In this document: positions 41,294 through 49,821 of the stretch, piece after piece
How the letters are laid out: each line of letters begins with the position of its first letter
Numbering within the stretch: position 1 is the stretch's first letter
Made by a program: the position numbers and the translations under genes
Assembly (NCBI GenBank): GCA_013214965.1
Contig: JABSRU010000012.1
Span: forward strand, 39,470-103,469
Direction of reading: 5' to 3'
Origin: Gammaproteobacteria bacterium
GTDB lineage: Bacteria > Pseudomonadota > Gammaproteobacteria > Enterobacterales > Psychrobiaceae
DNA: 64,000 nt
Notes under the pieces: model-generated
Database searches by the model: none
Told to the model about the DNA's origin: nothing
What the model saw: the letters and a program-made list of their open reading frames with translations, nothing else

Positions 41294-43519
41294 ATGCAAA
41301 GCCGTGCCAGTTTATGTGATGAGGAATTTGCCAAGCGGGTTAAAGACCAGCTTTTACCCCCGGCGCTTAATCAACTAACGCCGCAACAGGTTGGATTATC
41401 TGATACCGAAGTTGTGGACTTATTTGAAAGCCAATTAATGAGCCGCCATCTTGATCTGCAATCTCGGGAGCTAGCCAAAAACAAACAAAGTTTTTATACC
41501 ATTGGTAGTTCCGGTCATGAAGGTAATGCCACCGTCGGTAAAGCTTTTCGATTTAATGACATGGCTTTTTTGCATTATCGCTCCGCAGCATTAATGATTC
41601 AGCGTAGCAAACAGCTGCCGGGTCAAACACCGCTTTATGACATGTTGTTATCCTTTGTTGCTTCCAGTGATGATCCTATGTCTGGTGGACGCCATAAGGT
41701 ATTGGGCAGTAAAACGTTATTTATTCCGCCTCAAACCAGTACCATTGCTTCGCATTTACCCAAAGCCGTTGGCGCCGCCTACTCTATTCCTTTAGCCAAA
41801 CAATTTAACATTGACACCCCCTTGGCCGATGATGGCGTGATTTTATGTAATTTTGGTGATGCTTCAGCTAACCATTCTACTGCACAAGGGGCGATAAATA
41901 CCGCTGCATGGGTCAGCTATCAACACATTCCTCTGCCCTTGGTTTTTTTATGTGAAGATAATGGTATTGGTATTTCAACCTCTACCCCGAATCATTGGAT
42001 TGAAGCGAACTTTAGTCAGCGTCCCGGATTGAAATATTTCAAGTGCAATGGCCTCGATTTACTCGACAGCTGGCAAACCGTTAATGCAGCGCAGCGCTGG
42101 GCCAGAGAATATCGCCAACCGGTGTTTTTACACATGAAAACCGTTCGGTTGTTTGGTCACGCGGGTAGTGATACCGAAATAGCCTATCGCGACCGCCAAA
42201 CCATTGAAGCTGAAGAAGCCAATGATCCGATTTTGCACAGTGCGCGGATTTTACTAAGCCATGACATTTTAACAGCTAACCAAATAATTTCGCTATATCA
42301 GCAAGTAAAACAGCGCGTTGCACGTATTGCAGTACAAGCTATTACTCGCCCTAAACTGACCTCCATTGAGCAAGTTAAAGCAGCTGTTGCGCCAATTAGA
42401 CCGGCGCAATTAAGCCCAGACTTAGTCACGGAGCAAAAACGAGAGCAACTCTTTGGCTCTGAAATAGTAGCAATGACTAAACCGCAAAATATGGCGCGTT
42501 TAATCAATTGGACCCTCGCGGATTTAATGGCCCAACAACCGAATATTTTTATTGCCGGTGAAGATGTTTGTACCAAAGGTGGGGTTTATGGGGTGACCAA
42601 AAGCCTGCATAAAAAGTTTGGCAAGAAACGCCTGATTAATACCCTGCTCGATGAGCAAAGTATTATTGGGCTAGGCATTGGCGCAGCCCACAACGGATTT
42701 TTACCGATTATTGAAATTCAGTTTTTGGCTTATGTTCACAATGCCGAAGATCAAATTCGGGGTGAAGCGGCAACCTTACCCTTTTTCTCTAATGGTCAAT
42801 TTAGCAACCCAATGGTATTGCGTATTGCTGGGCTGGGTTATCAAAAAGGCTTTGGTGGTCATTTTCATAATGATAATGCATTGGCCGTGTTTCGAGATAT
42901 TCCCGGCGTGGTCATTGCCTGTCCGTCCAATGGCAAAGATGCGGTTGAGATGTTGCGAGCCTCGGTTAATTTTGCGCAGGAACAACAACGGGTGGTGATA
43001 TTTATTGAACCGATTGCACTGTACATGACCAAAGATCTCCATGAAGAAGGCGACGGTTTATGGAGCCATCACTACCAATCTCCGCGTCAATCACAGCCCA
43101 TTGCAGTCGGCGAAATCGCCGTTCACGGTAGTGGTAAGCATTTGGCGATTATCAGCTATGCTAATGGTTTTTTCCTCTCTTCACAGGCGGCAAAAATTCT
43201 AGAACAACAACATGATATTCAACTAACCTTGATCGATTTACGCTGGTTAGCTCCTTTTGACGAGTCAGCATTAATGGCGGCGATTGACGGTTGTGACCAT
43301 GTGTTAGTGGTTGATGAATGCAGAGAAACTGGCTCCTTTAGTGAACAATTACTCAGTGTAATTTACCGCGATAAAAGTCTTGAGCAGCAAGTGGGCAAAG
43401 TATGCGGTGAAGATTGTTTTGTACCACTGGCCGGTGCCGCCACCTTTGGCATGCCAAGTAAGGACTCGATCGTCGATGCGGCGTTAACGTTAATCAATAA
43501 GGAACATAACCATGACTAA
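41294..43519 (+). CDS. Fused 2-oxoacid dehydrogenase E1 (alpha-beta), TPP-dependent
   Basis: A 741-residue protein in which the alpha and beta subunits of a branched-chain-type 2-oxoacid dehydrogenase E1 are joined. Alpha part (~1-350): SSGHEGNATVG, TPP/Mg motif FGDASANHSTAQGAIN, and GHAGSDTEIAYRD. Beta part (~400-741): RLINWTLADLMAQQPNIFIA, then GEDVCTKGGVYGVTKSLHKK, LLDEQSIIGLGIGAA, FGGHFHNDNALAVFRDIPG, and a transketolase C-terminal domain (VLVVDECRETGSFSEQL). It would decarboxylate a 2-oxoacid. No E2 or E3 gene is nearby; a FabD-like gene overlaps its end by 8 bp instead. Confidence 0.88.
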   Translation: MQSRASLCDEEFAKRVKDQLLPPALNQLTPQQVGLSDTEVVDLFESQLMSRHLDLQSRELAKNKQSFYTIGSSGHEGNATVGKAFRFNDMAFLHYRSAALMIQRSKQLPGQTPLYDMLLSFVASSDDPMSGGRHKVLGSKTLFIPPQTSTIASHLPKAVGAAYSIPLAKQFNIDTPLADDGVILCNFGDASANHSTAQGAINTAAWVSYQHIPLPLVFLCEDNGIGISTSTPNHWIEANFSQRPGLKYFKCNGLDLLDSWQTVNAAQRWAREYRQPVFLHMKTVRLFGHAGSDTEIAYRDRQTIEAEEANDPILHSARILLSHDILTANQIISLYQQVKQRVARIAVQAITRPKLTSIEQVKAAVAPIRPAQLSPDLVTEQKREQLFGSEIVAMTKPQNMARLINWTLADLMAQQPNIFIAGEDVCTKGGVYGVTKSLHKKFGKKRLINTLLDEQSIIGLGIGAAHNGFLPIIEIQFLAYVHNAEDQIRGEAATLPFFSNGQFSNPMVLRIAGLGYQKGFGGHFHNDNALAVFRDIPGVVIACPSNGKDAVEMLRASVNFAQEQQRVVIFIEPIALYMTKDLHEEGDGLWSHHYQSPRQSQPIAVGEIAVHGSGKHLAIISYANGFFLSSQAAKILEQQHDIQLTLIDLRWLAPFDESALMAAIDGCDHVLVVDECRETGSFSEQLLSVIYRDKSLEQQVGKVCGEDCFVPLAGAATFGMPSKDSIVDAALTLINKEHNHD

Positions 43520-44549
43520 AAAACAACAGGCGTTAGTTATTTGCCCCGGTCGTGGTAGTTATAATAAAGAGCAACTAGGGTATTTATTTAACTATCATCA
43601 AGGCAACACCGCATTAATTAATACCATTGATAATTATCGCACTCAGCATGGGTTCGAGACTATTGCGTCGTTAGATCAAGCTGAAAAATTTAACCTTAAA
43701 ATTCATACCCTGGGCGAAAACGCGTCGCCATTGATTTATGGCTGCGCCGAGGCAGATTTTGAGGCGATTAATCTCGAGAAATACGATATTTGTGCCATCA
43801 CTGGCAACTCGATGGGTTGGTATATTGCGCTAGCGGCTGCCCAAGCATTAAAACCACCAGCGGCGATTGAAGTGATTAATACCATGGGCGCGATGATGAA
43901 AGATGGCTTAATTGGCGCTCAAACGATTTATCCCATTATCGATAAACAATGGCAGGTACAAGGCACGGTTAAACAACAACTGTTAGAGTTAATCACCAGT
44001 ATTAATCAGCAATCCGATTGTGAATTATATTTATCAATCGACCTAGGGGCTTATTTGGTGGTCGCAGGTGATACCGCAGGATTAAAGCAATTTGAAAGTA
44101 AAGTACCGCCAATCGACCAATATCCGATGCGATTATACAATCATGGTGCATTCCATACCCCGATGTTAAAACCATTGGTCGAACAAGCCAAACAACAGTT
44201 ATCACCGAGCTTATTTTATCCTCCAACTATTCCGCTAATCGATGGGCGGGGTCACATTTGGCAACCTTATTCAACCGATGCTGAGGAACTTTATCAATAC
44301 ACGCTCGATCATCAGGTGTGTGAGCCTTATTATTTTAATCAAGCCATCGATATCGCCATTAAAGAATATGCGCCCGATGTTTTTATTGTGCTTGGTCCAG
44401 GCAATAGCTTAAGTTCTAACATTGCCCAGCGTTTAATTGCATTAAATTGGCAAGGCATTAGCAACAAAGATGATTTTATTGCACGCCAAAACAGCCAACC
44501 GATCATTATTGCGATGGGGTTAGAGCAGCAGCGTGAATTGGCTTGTTGA
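43512..44549 (+). CDS. FabD-like acyltransferase lacking the malonyl-binding arginine
   Basis: A 345-residue protein with the malonyl-CoA:ACP transacylase fold. The nucleophile S100 is in TGNSMGWYIAL and the catalytic histidine H215 in HGAFHTPML. The N-terminal loop reads CPGRGSY rather than the usual PGQGSQ, so the oxyanion glutamine is Arg14. At the position of E. coli FabD Arg117, which binds the malonyl carboxylate, there is Met125 (NTMGAMMK). It is therefore unlikely to use malonyl-CoA and may carry an uncarboxylated acyl group. ATG at 43512 overlaps the E1 stop by 8 bp, so the two proteins are made together. Specific reaction unknown. Confidence 0.75.
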   Translation: MTKKQQALVICPGRGSYNKEQLGYLFNYHQGNTALINTIDNYRTQHGFETIASLDQAEKFNLKIHTLGENASPLIYGCAEADFEAINLEKYDICAITGNSMGWYIALAAAQALKPPAAIEVINTMGAMMKDGLIGAQTIYPIIDKQWQVQGTVKQQLLELITSINQQSDCELYLSIDLGAYLVVAGDTAGLKQFESKVPPIDQYPMRLYNHGAFHTPMLKPLVEQAKQQLSPSLFYPPTIPLIDGRGHIWQPYSTDAEELYQYTLDHQVCEPYYFNQAIDIAIKEYAPDVFIVLGPGNSLSSNIAQRLIALNWQGISNKDDFIARQNSQPIIIAMGLEQQRELAC

Positions 44550-44580
44550 ATGGTTGTAACAAGTAACATGACTCTCAAAT

Positions 44581-44607
44581 AATGTAACTAAAAACGGTTA
44601 CATTTTT
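44581..44607. terminator. Terminator between acyltransferase and membrane-protein genes
   Basis: AATGTAAC pairs with GTTACATT around an eight-base loop, followed by a T-rich stretch. It serves the + strand operon; on the minus strand it covers the end of the convergent gene. Confidence 0.65.
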
Positions 44608-45134
44608 GATTTTTTCTCTTTGTTATTTTCTATTATTAGACCTAAATGAGCGAAAAAAGCTATCATCATGCAAACAGGAAACCAGAGATAAGATCGATTT
44701 AATGAAGCTTCGCCTTTAGCTTGTCGTTCATTTACTAATGTTTTGTAATCGACTATGTTCTTACCATTCTTATTTATTTGATAAATATTTATATTCAACA
44801 TTAAATCTCTTTTATACCAAACTGTTATATAACCTCCTGCATTCAATTGTTTAGACAATCTGTTATAAACATTGACATCTGGTAGCCTAAAAGTAAATTT
44901 TATATCGTTATTGACAACTTTGAGTTCATATTTCACACCTCTATTACTAAGTTGTTCGAACTCTTGAATTGATCCCGAAAATTGAGATAAAGAATCAAAA
45001 CTTGGTAAGTCGACGTTTAAGGTATAAATAGGTGCAGCTACAGACGTAATAGCCACAGCGAAAGCCAAATATCTCGCTAAATTTAGCTTTTCTTTTTTAC
45101 TTTCATATTTTGCCCCATTAGTAAAAAACATCAA
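44598..45134 (-). CDS. Uncharacterised membrane protein
   Basis: A 178-residue protein with one hydrophobic segment near the N-terminus (YLAFAVAITSVAAPIYTL) and one near the C-terminus (YLWFPVCMMIAFFAHLGLI), with about 110 polar residues between, likely periplasmic. The middle has a beta-rich stretch (YELKVVNNDIKFTFRLPDVN). The family is not recognised. Its composition is more AT-rich than neighbouring metabolic genes, and it lies between the E1 operon and the second RAYT, suggesting accessory DNA. Confidence 0.6.
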   Translation of the reverse strand: MMFFTNGAKYESKKEKLNLARYLAFAVAITSVAAPIYTLNVDLPSFDSLSQFSGSIQEFEQLSNRGVKYELKVVNNDIKFTFRLPDVNVYNRLSKQLNAGGYITVWYKRDLMLNINIYQINKNGKNIVDYKTLVNERQAKGEASLNRSYLWFPVCMMIAFFAHLGLIIENNKEKKSKM

Positions 45135-45270
45135 TGTCTGCCTATCATTCTGATTAATATTACAAAGCTTTCAACAACCAGGAGAAGCCTATTTTAGACC
45201 TTAAAATAACATCAATAATCTAACAGAGCAATCAACACTCACCACTAAAAAAATTAAACACTCTATTATT

Positions 45271-45297
45271 GGACAGGCATAAACATGTCAATGATAA
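45271..45297 (+). repeat. RAYT-associated inverted repeat, left arm (copy B)
   Basis: Begins GGACAGGCATAAACATGTCA. It matches the upstream repeat of the first RAYT, and its complement matches 21 of 27 positions with 46573-46599 beyond the gene's other end. Confidence 0.7.
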
Positions 45298-45358
45298 ATT
45301 GGCTAATCGATTATTTAGGCGTAGAGTATAGCTCTGTGTGATAAATGAACAGGTAATT

Positions 45359-46384
45359 ATGATGACACGTGCTAGATATAGTCAAATCGACTTGAGTGCA
45401 ACGACTTATTACCATGTGATAAATCGTTGTGTCCGAAGAAGTTTTTTGTGCGGTGAAGACCGTTACAACCATCAAAACTATGACCACCGCCGACAATGGT
45501 TAATAGACCGAATAAAACTACTGGCTCAAGTCTTTTCCATTGATATTGCCGCCTACGCAATTTTAAGTAATCATTACCACCTTATTTTACATGTTAATCG
45601 GCACCTTGCGAAGGATTGGTCATTGGAGGAAGTGGCCGAACACTGGCAGATATTATTTTCAGGTCATCCATTAGTTGATAATTATTTAAAAAATAAGGCT
45701 GCTCAAGATGATACCGACAACTGCTCCCCAACAGCGGCAGCCGATGCACATGCAATGGCTGCTATCGTAATCATCGAAAAGTGGCGCTCACGCTTATATG
45801 ATATTTCATGGTTTATGAAATGCTTAAACGAATTTATCGCCAGAGCTGCTAATAAAGAAGATAACTGCACGGGTAAATTCTGGGAGGGACGCTTTAAGTC
45901 ACAAGCCCTGCTCGATAATCAAGCGTTACTCAGCTGTATGGCTTATGTAGATTTAAATCCAATCAGGGCGGGTGCCAGCCATTCGCTAACAGGAAGTGAT
46001 TTCACCTCTATTCAAGAGCGCATTAAACAATTTAATGCTTATCAACAACATATTGATAAACCTATTCCAGATATATCAATCCCCCAACAACCACCCGCAC
46101 TTCTGCCATTTTCTGGCGTAGATAACACCGATGCTATCCCATTTAGCCTGTCAGATTATTTAGCATTATTACAATGGAGCGGACGACATGTTGATGCTAA
46201 TAAAACAGATTATATTGACGCTAAAGAGCCTGATGTATTAAAAGAGTTAGGCATAGATGAAGAGACATGGCTTGAGGCTATTATTAATTTCAGACGACAA
46301 TACGGGAGTTTTGCAGGGAGTGACATGGTATTACGTAGCCATGCTCATTTACATGGATGTAGCTGGCACAAAGGCGTTCATTGA
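45359..46384 (+). CDS. RAYT-family transposase (Y1/IS200-like), copy 2
   Basis: A 341-residue RAYT closely related to copy 1 (13114-14106). HUH site SNHYHLILHV, tyrosine in MAYVDLNPIRAGA, centre NKEDNCTGKFWEGRFKSQAL, and C-terminal GSFAGSDMVLRSHAHLHG. Compared with copy 1 it has a ~15-residue insertion around residue 125 (DNCSPTAAADAHAMAAIVII). Start ATG at 45359 with CAGGT upstream, as in copy 1. It is flanked by imperfect inverted repeats 61 bp before and 188 bp after the gene, which makes the whole segment look like a unit that could be mobilised. Confidence 0.9.
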   Translation: MMTRARYSQIDLSATTYYHVINRCVRRSFLCGEDRYNHQNYDHRRQWLIDRIKLLAQVFSIDIAAYAILSNHYHLILHVNRHLAKDWSLEEVAEHWQILFSGHPLVDNYLKNKAAQDDTDNCSPTAAADAHAMAAIVIIEKWRSRLYDISWFMKCLNEFIARAANKEDNCTGKFWEGRFKSQALLDNQALLSCMAYVDLNPIRAGASHSLTGSDFTSIQERIKQFNAYQQHIDKPIPDISIPQQPPALLPFSGVDNTDAIPFSLSDYLALLQWSGRHVDANKTDYIDAKEPDVLKELGIDEETWLEAIINFRRQYGSFAGSDMVLRSHAHLHGCSWHKGVH

Positions 46385-46629
46385 CTATTTTTAAGCATTA
46401 AATAAACATAAAAAACAATCGCCACGTTACCTATAGCGAACGGTTAGGTGACTTTAAATTTTTAATTGTTGCTGTTAACAATTAAAAAATCACCATATAA
46501 AATGACAATTTAAGATAATATTAATGCAGCGGCAGTTCGCAAGCACAATAAAGAAGTCAGTAATCAAATTTTATATCAATGATATAATTATGCCTGTCTA
46601 ATATTTATTTGTCCAAACTGATATTTGTT
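46385..46629. other. Intergenic region downstream of RAYT copy 2
   Basis: 245 bp. Contains the AT-rich tail of the RAYT unit, a local repeat AATTGTTGCTGTTAACAATT (46459-46478) that can form a hairpin, and the right inverted repeat. No gene visible. Confidence 0.4.
46573..46599 (-). repeat. RAYT-associated inverted repeat, right arm
   Basis: Ends TTATGCCTGTCT on the plus strand and is the imperfect complement (21/27) of the left arm at 45271-45297. Together they bracket RAYT copy 2. Confidence 0.65.
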
Positions 46630-47166
46630 TTAAAAAGATGAACCTGGTTGTTTTAAAAATTCAAGTTCTTCCTTCGTAGAACGGCGTCCTAATATACTGT
46701 TTCGATGCGGATATCGACCAAATTGTTTTATGATATCTCGATGCCTGACTTCAAAGTTAAAATTGGATTCTGGACAATTTTCTTTAAATAACCCCACTGC
46801 AACATCATGAATTGTAATCGACTCACTATGCATTAAAGGCATATATAAAAAGCATCGCTGAGTTTCATTAAGCAACATATCGTCACCGACAGCTATCGCT
46901 TCTTGAGCTAAAACCAATGCTAGAGCATCTGATGCGAAAGACTCAGGTTTATCACGGAACATATTACGAGAGAATTGATCCAGGACGATGATTTCAGCTA
47001 GCCGCCCTACTGGCGAATTTCTCCATTGATAAAGTTCACATGCATTTGCCGAGGTGTGCAATGTACTAAACCTATCTCGTATTTGTTGGTCAAAATCGAG
47101 GTCATTGATCCACCACTGTTTCTGCTCTATTTCGTTAAACCAGAATGTTAGCACTTCAGTTTTCAT
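46630..47166 (-). CDS. DUF924 family protein
   Basis: A 178-residue soluble helical protein. The family signature VLTFWFNEIEQKQWW at the N-terminus, EIIVLDQFSRNMFRDKP in the middle and FGRYPHRNSILGR near the end are all present. Fold is TPR-like; biochemical function is not established. Start ATG at 47166. It is divergent from the LytS-like kinase gene. Confidence 0.85.
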   Translation of the reverse strand: MKTEVLTFWFNEIEQKQWWINDLDFDQQIRDRFSTLHTSANACELYQWRNSPVGRLAEIIVLDQFSRNMFRDKPESFASDALALVLAQEAIAVGDDMLLNETQRCFLYMPLMHSESITIHDVAVGLFKENCPESNFNFEVRHRDIIKQFGRYPHRNSILGRRSTKEELEFLKQPGSSF

Positions 47167-47266
47167 CGTTTATCCTTTTTCATTTTTTACGAATGACTCA
47201 ATATCACTCTGTTATAATACCAAGCACACATTAGATTGCTATCACAACTAAAGATCACCTAATATT

Positions 47267-48961
47267 ATGGATTTAATTCTTTCCTTATTGCAACAACTGA
47301 GTGTTTATTTAGTTATTGCTTACTTACTCAGTAAAACCCCAATTTTCATGCCTTTATTGACCTTGTCTGGTGGTTGGTCGCAACGCTTGTTGTGTTACGG
47401 GATTTTCTCCATATTTTGTATTCTTGGCACCTATTTAGGATTACAGGTGCAAGGTGCTATCGCCAATACCCGAGCCATTGGCGCGGTCATGGGCGGATTA
47501 ATTGGCGGACCGATGGTTGGTTTTTTTGTCGGTTTAACGGGCGGGCTTCATCGTTATTTTATGGGCGGCTTTACTGATCTAGCCTGCATGATTTCAACCA
47601 CGACTGAAGGCTTATTTGCCGGATTACTTCATGCCTATATGATTAAGCGTGGTCAACCAGAGCAATTATTTAGACCCAAAGTAGTGTTTATGGTGATGGT
47701 TTTTGCTGAAGCTTTGCAAATGATGATTATTTTATTAGTGGCACAACCATTCGATCAAGCCTTTGTTCTCGTTAGTGCCATCGCATTACCGATGACAATC
47801 ACCAATGCGTTAGGTGGTGCGTTGTTTATGAGTATTATTGAAGATCGTAAGGTCATTTACGAAAATTACTCGACCGCATTTTCCAATAAGGCCCTTAAAA
47901 TTGCTCAACGCTCAGTCGGTATATTAGACCAAGGGTTTAATAATCAAAGTACCAGTATTATCGCCCAAATCGTTTACGAAGAAACTGGCGTTGGTGCTGT
48001 TTCAATCACCGATTGCAATGAAATTTTAGCCTTTGTCGGTATTGGTGCCGATCATCATCTACCCGGTACGCCCATTTCATCATCTTACACCCGAGAAGCG
48101 ATTGATGAGGCAAAAATTATCTATGCCAATGGTTATGACATTACTTATCGTTGTTCGCTGGATCACAACTGTCGGTTAGGCTCCGTATTAGTTATTCCAG
48201 TACTCGATGGTAACGAGCAAGTCATAGGCACCATTAAATTATATGAACCAAAGCAAAAATTATTTTCGACCATTAATTTAAGCCTGGGTGAAGGGATTGC
48301 TAAGCTTATTTCCAATCAGGTGTTAAGTGGTCGCTATCAGGTACAACAAAATTTACTGATCCAAGCAGAACTTAAACTATTACGCGCTCAGATTAACCCA
48401 CATTTTCTGTTTAACACCCTTAATACTATTAATGCTGTTATCAAGCGCGACCCCGATAAAGCCAGAGCATTAATTGGTCATTTATCCCAATTTTTCCGCC
48501 GTAATCTCAGACAACAAAGCGATACTATCCCCCTAGAAGAAGAACTCGAACACATTAACGACTATCTTAAAATTGAGCTAGCACGATTTGGCGACAGATT
48601 AACAGTCAACATTAATATCGATCCCGCATTACTGTCCTTTAAACTTCCTCCCTTTAGCTTGCAACCATTGATTGAAAATGCGATTAAACATGGCACCTCT
48701 TCCTTGCTGGCCTGTGGTAATATCACCCTAAGCTCTATTATTCATCCTGATCATATTAAGTTAGTGGTAACCGATAATGCGGGGAATTATCGAGGTGCTA
48801 ATAAAGCGACTGGATTAGGCTTAAAAATTGTCGATAAACGACTGAAAAATAGGTTTGGCCAGCAATATGGTTTATTGATGAGTTGTGAGCCCCAGCAATG
48901 GACTAATGCAATCATTTCGATGCCGCTGCCATCGACCATCCAAAATAATAAGAGTAAATAG
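47267..48961 (+). CDS. LytS/BtsS-type sensor histidine kinase
   Basis: A 564-residue kinase. Residues ~1-200 form a 5TM-LYT sensor with IGAVMGGLIGGPMVGFFVGL and GLHRYFMGGFTDLACMISTT. Residues ~220-360 are GAF-like (SIIAQIVYEETGVGAVSITD). The LytS-type catalytic part follows: INPHFLFNTLNTINAVI with the phosphorylated His, PPFSLQPLIENAIKHG (N box) and GLGLKIVDKRLKNRFG. E. coli relatives BtsS and YpdA sense pyruvate. With a LytTR regulator next and a CstA-type transporter after that, pyruvate sensing is the best guess. Start ATG at 47267. Confidence 0.9.
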   Translation: MDLILSLLQQLSVYLVIAYLLSKTPIFMPLLTLSGGWSQRLLCYGIFSIFCILGTYLGLQVQGAIANTRAIGAVMGGLIGGPMVGFFVGLTGGLHRYFMGGFTDLACMISTTTEGLFAGLLHAYMIKRGQPEQLFRPKVVFMVMVFAEALQMMIILLVAQPFDQAFVLVSAIALPMTITNALGGALFMSIIEDRKVIYENYSTAFSNKALKIAQRSVGILDQGFNNQSTSIIAQIVYEETGVGAVSITDCNEILAFVGIGADHHLPGTPISSSYTREAIDEAKIIYANGYDITYRCSLDHNCRLGSVLVIPVLDGNEQVIGTIKLYEPKQKLFSTINLSLGEGIAKLISNQVLSGRYQVQQNLLIQAELKLLRAQINPHFLFNTLNTINAVIKRDPDKARALIGHLSQFFRRNLRQQSDTIPLEEELEHINDYLKIELARFGDRLTVNINIDPALLSFKLPPFSLQPLIENAIKHGTSSLLACGNITLSSIIHPDHIKLVVTDNAGNYRGANKATGLGLKIVDKRLKNRFGQQYGLLMSCEPQQWTNAIISMPLPSTIQNNKSK

Positions 48962-48962
48962 T

Positions 48963-49676
48963 ATGATCAAAGCACTAGTCGTTGATGACGAGTTTTATGC
49001 CCGCGAAGAGCTGATCGATTTACTCAATGGGAGTGGTGAAGTTGAGGTTATTGGCAGTTGTCAAAACGCCATTGAGGCACTAAAAAGCATCAATCAATTA
49101 AAACCCGAAGTGGTCTTCTTAGACATTCAAATGCCTCAAATCACCGGTATAGAATTATTGTCGATGCTTGATCCGGCGACTATGCCTAAGGTAGTTTTTG
49201 TGACCGCTTACGACGAATTTGCAATTAAAGCCTTCGACAGTAACGCGTTCGATTATTTGCTTAAGCCGGTTAATATTCAGCGCCTAGAAAAAACCATTGT
49301 TAGGTTGCAGCAACAACGCCCAGCGGTCGATTATAGTCCCTTAACTCAACCGTTATTAGAGTTAGTACCCTGTTGTGGCCATCAGCGTATTTTATTGCTA
49401 CCGCCCGATGAAATTGATTTTGCCTATTCCGATCAAACTGGAGTGCATATTGCTAGTGGCGAGCTATTAACGACCACACAACTCACTTTAAAAATTCTCG
49501 CTGAAAAGACGCCCTTAATTTATTGCCATCGTCAGTATTTAATCCATCCGTTAGCTATCCGTGAAATTAAATTACTCGATAATGGTCTCGCTCAAATCAC
49601 TACCGCCAATGGCGGAAAAGTCCCAGTCAGTCGCCGCTATTTAAAGGAACTTAAAGACCGTTTTGGCTTAAATTAG
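48963..49676 (+). CDS. LytTR response regulator (BtsR/YpdB-like)
   Basis: A 237-residue regulator. The receiver domain has VVDDE, phosphorylated D54 in VFLDIQMP, and FVTAYDEFAIKAF. The LytTR DNA-binding domain begins at about residue 135 (ILLLPPDEIDFAYSDQTG) and has CHRQYLIHPLAIREIK and VPVSRRYLKELK at the end. The start ATG at 48963 leaves a one-base gap to the kinase stop; a longer frame within the kinase gene is ignored. Expected to regulate the CstA-type gene downstream. Confidence 0.92.
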   Translation: MIKALVVDDEFYAREELIDLLNGSGEVEVIGSCQNAIEALKSINQLKPEVVFLDIQMPQITGIELLSMLDPATMPKVVFVTAYDEFAIKAFDSNAFDYLLKPVNIQRLEKTIVRLQQQRPAVDYSPLTQPLLELVPCCGHQRILLLPPDEIDFAYSDQTGVHIASGELLTTTQLTLKILAEKTPLIYCHRQYLIHPLAIREIKLLDNGLAQITTANGGKVPVSRRYLKELKDRFGLN

Positions 49677-49776
49677 TTTTAAGTTAGATTTAACAGAACC
49701 ACTCCCCCTGAGTATTTGACCGCTGAGGTCGTTATAGTGCCACCGAGTCTATTTTTTACTGTAATGCCCGATATGT

Positions 49777-49801
49777 TTAATTAGGATGACCTCCTAATTA
49801 A
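49777..49801 (+). promoter_or_regulatory. Perfect inverted repeat in the cstA leader
   Basis: TTAATTAGGA and TCCTAATTAA are perfect complements separated by five bases, ending 20 bp before the transporter start. Could be a dimer-binding operator or an RNA hairpin just upstream of the ribosome site (GGGAAAAGAAG). Confidence 0.5.
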
Positions 49802-49821
49802 TATAATAATGGGAAAAGAAG

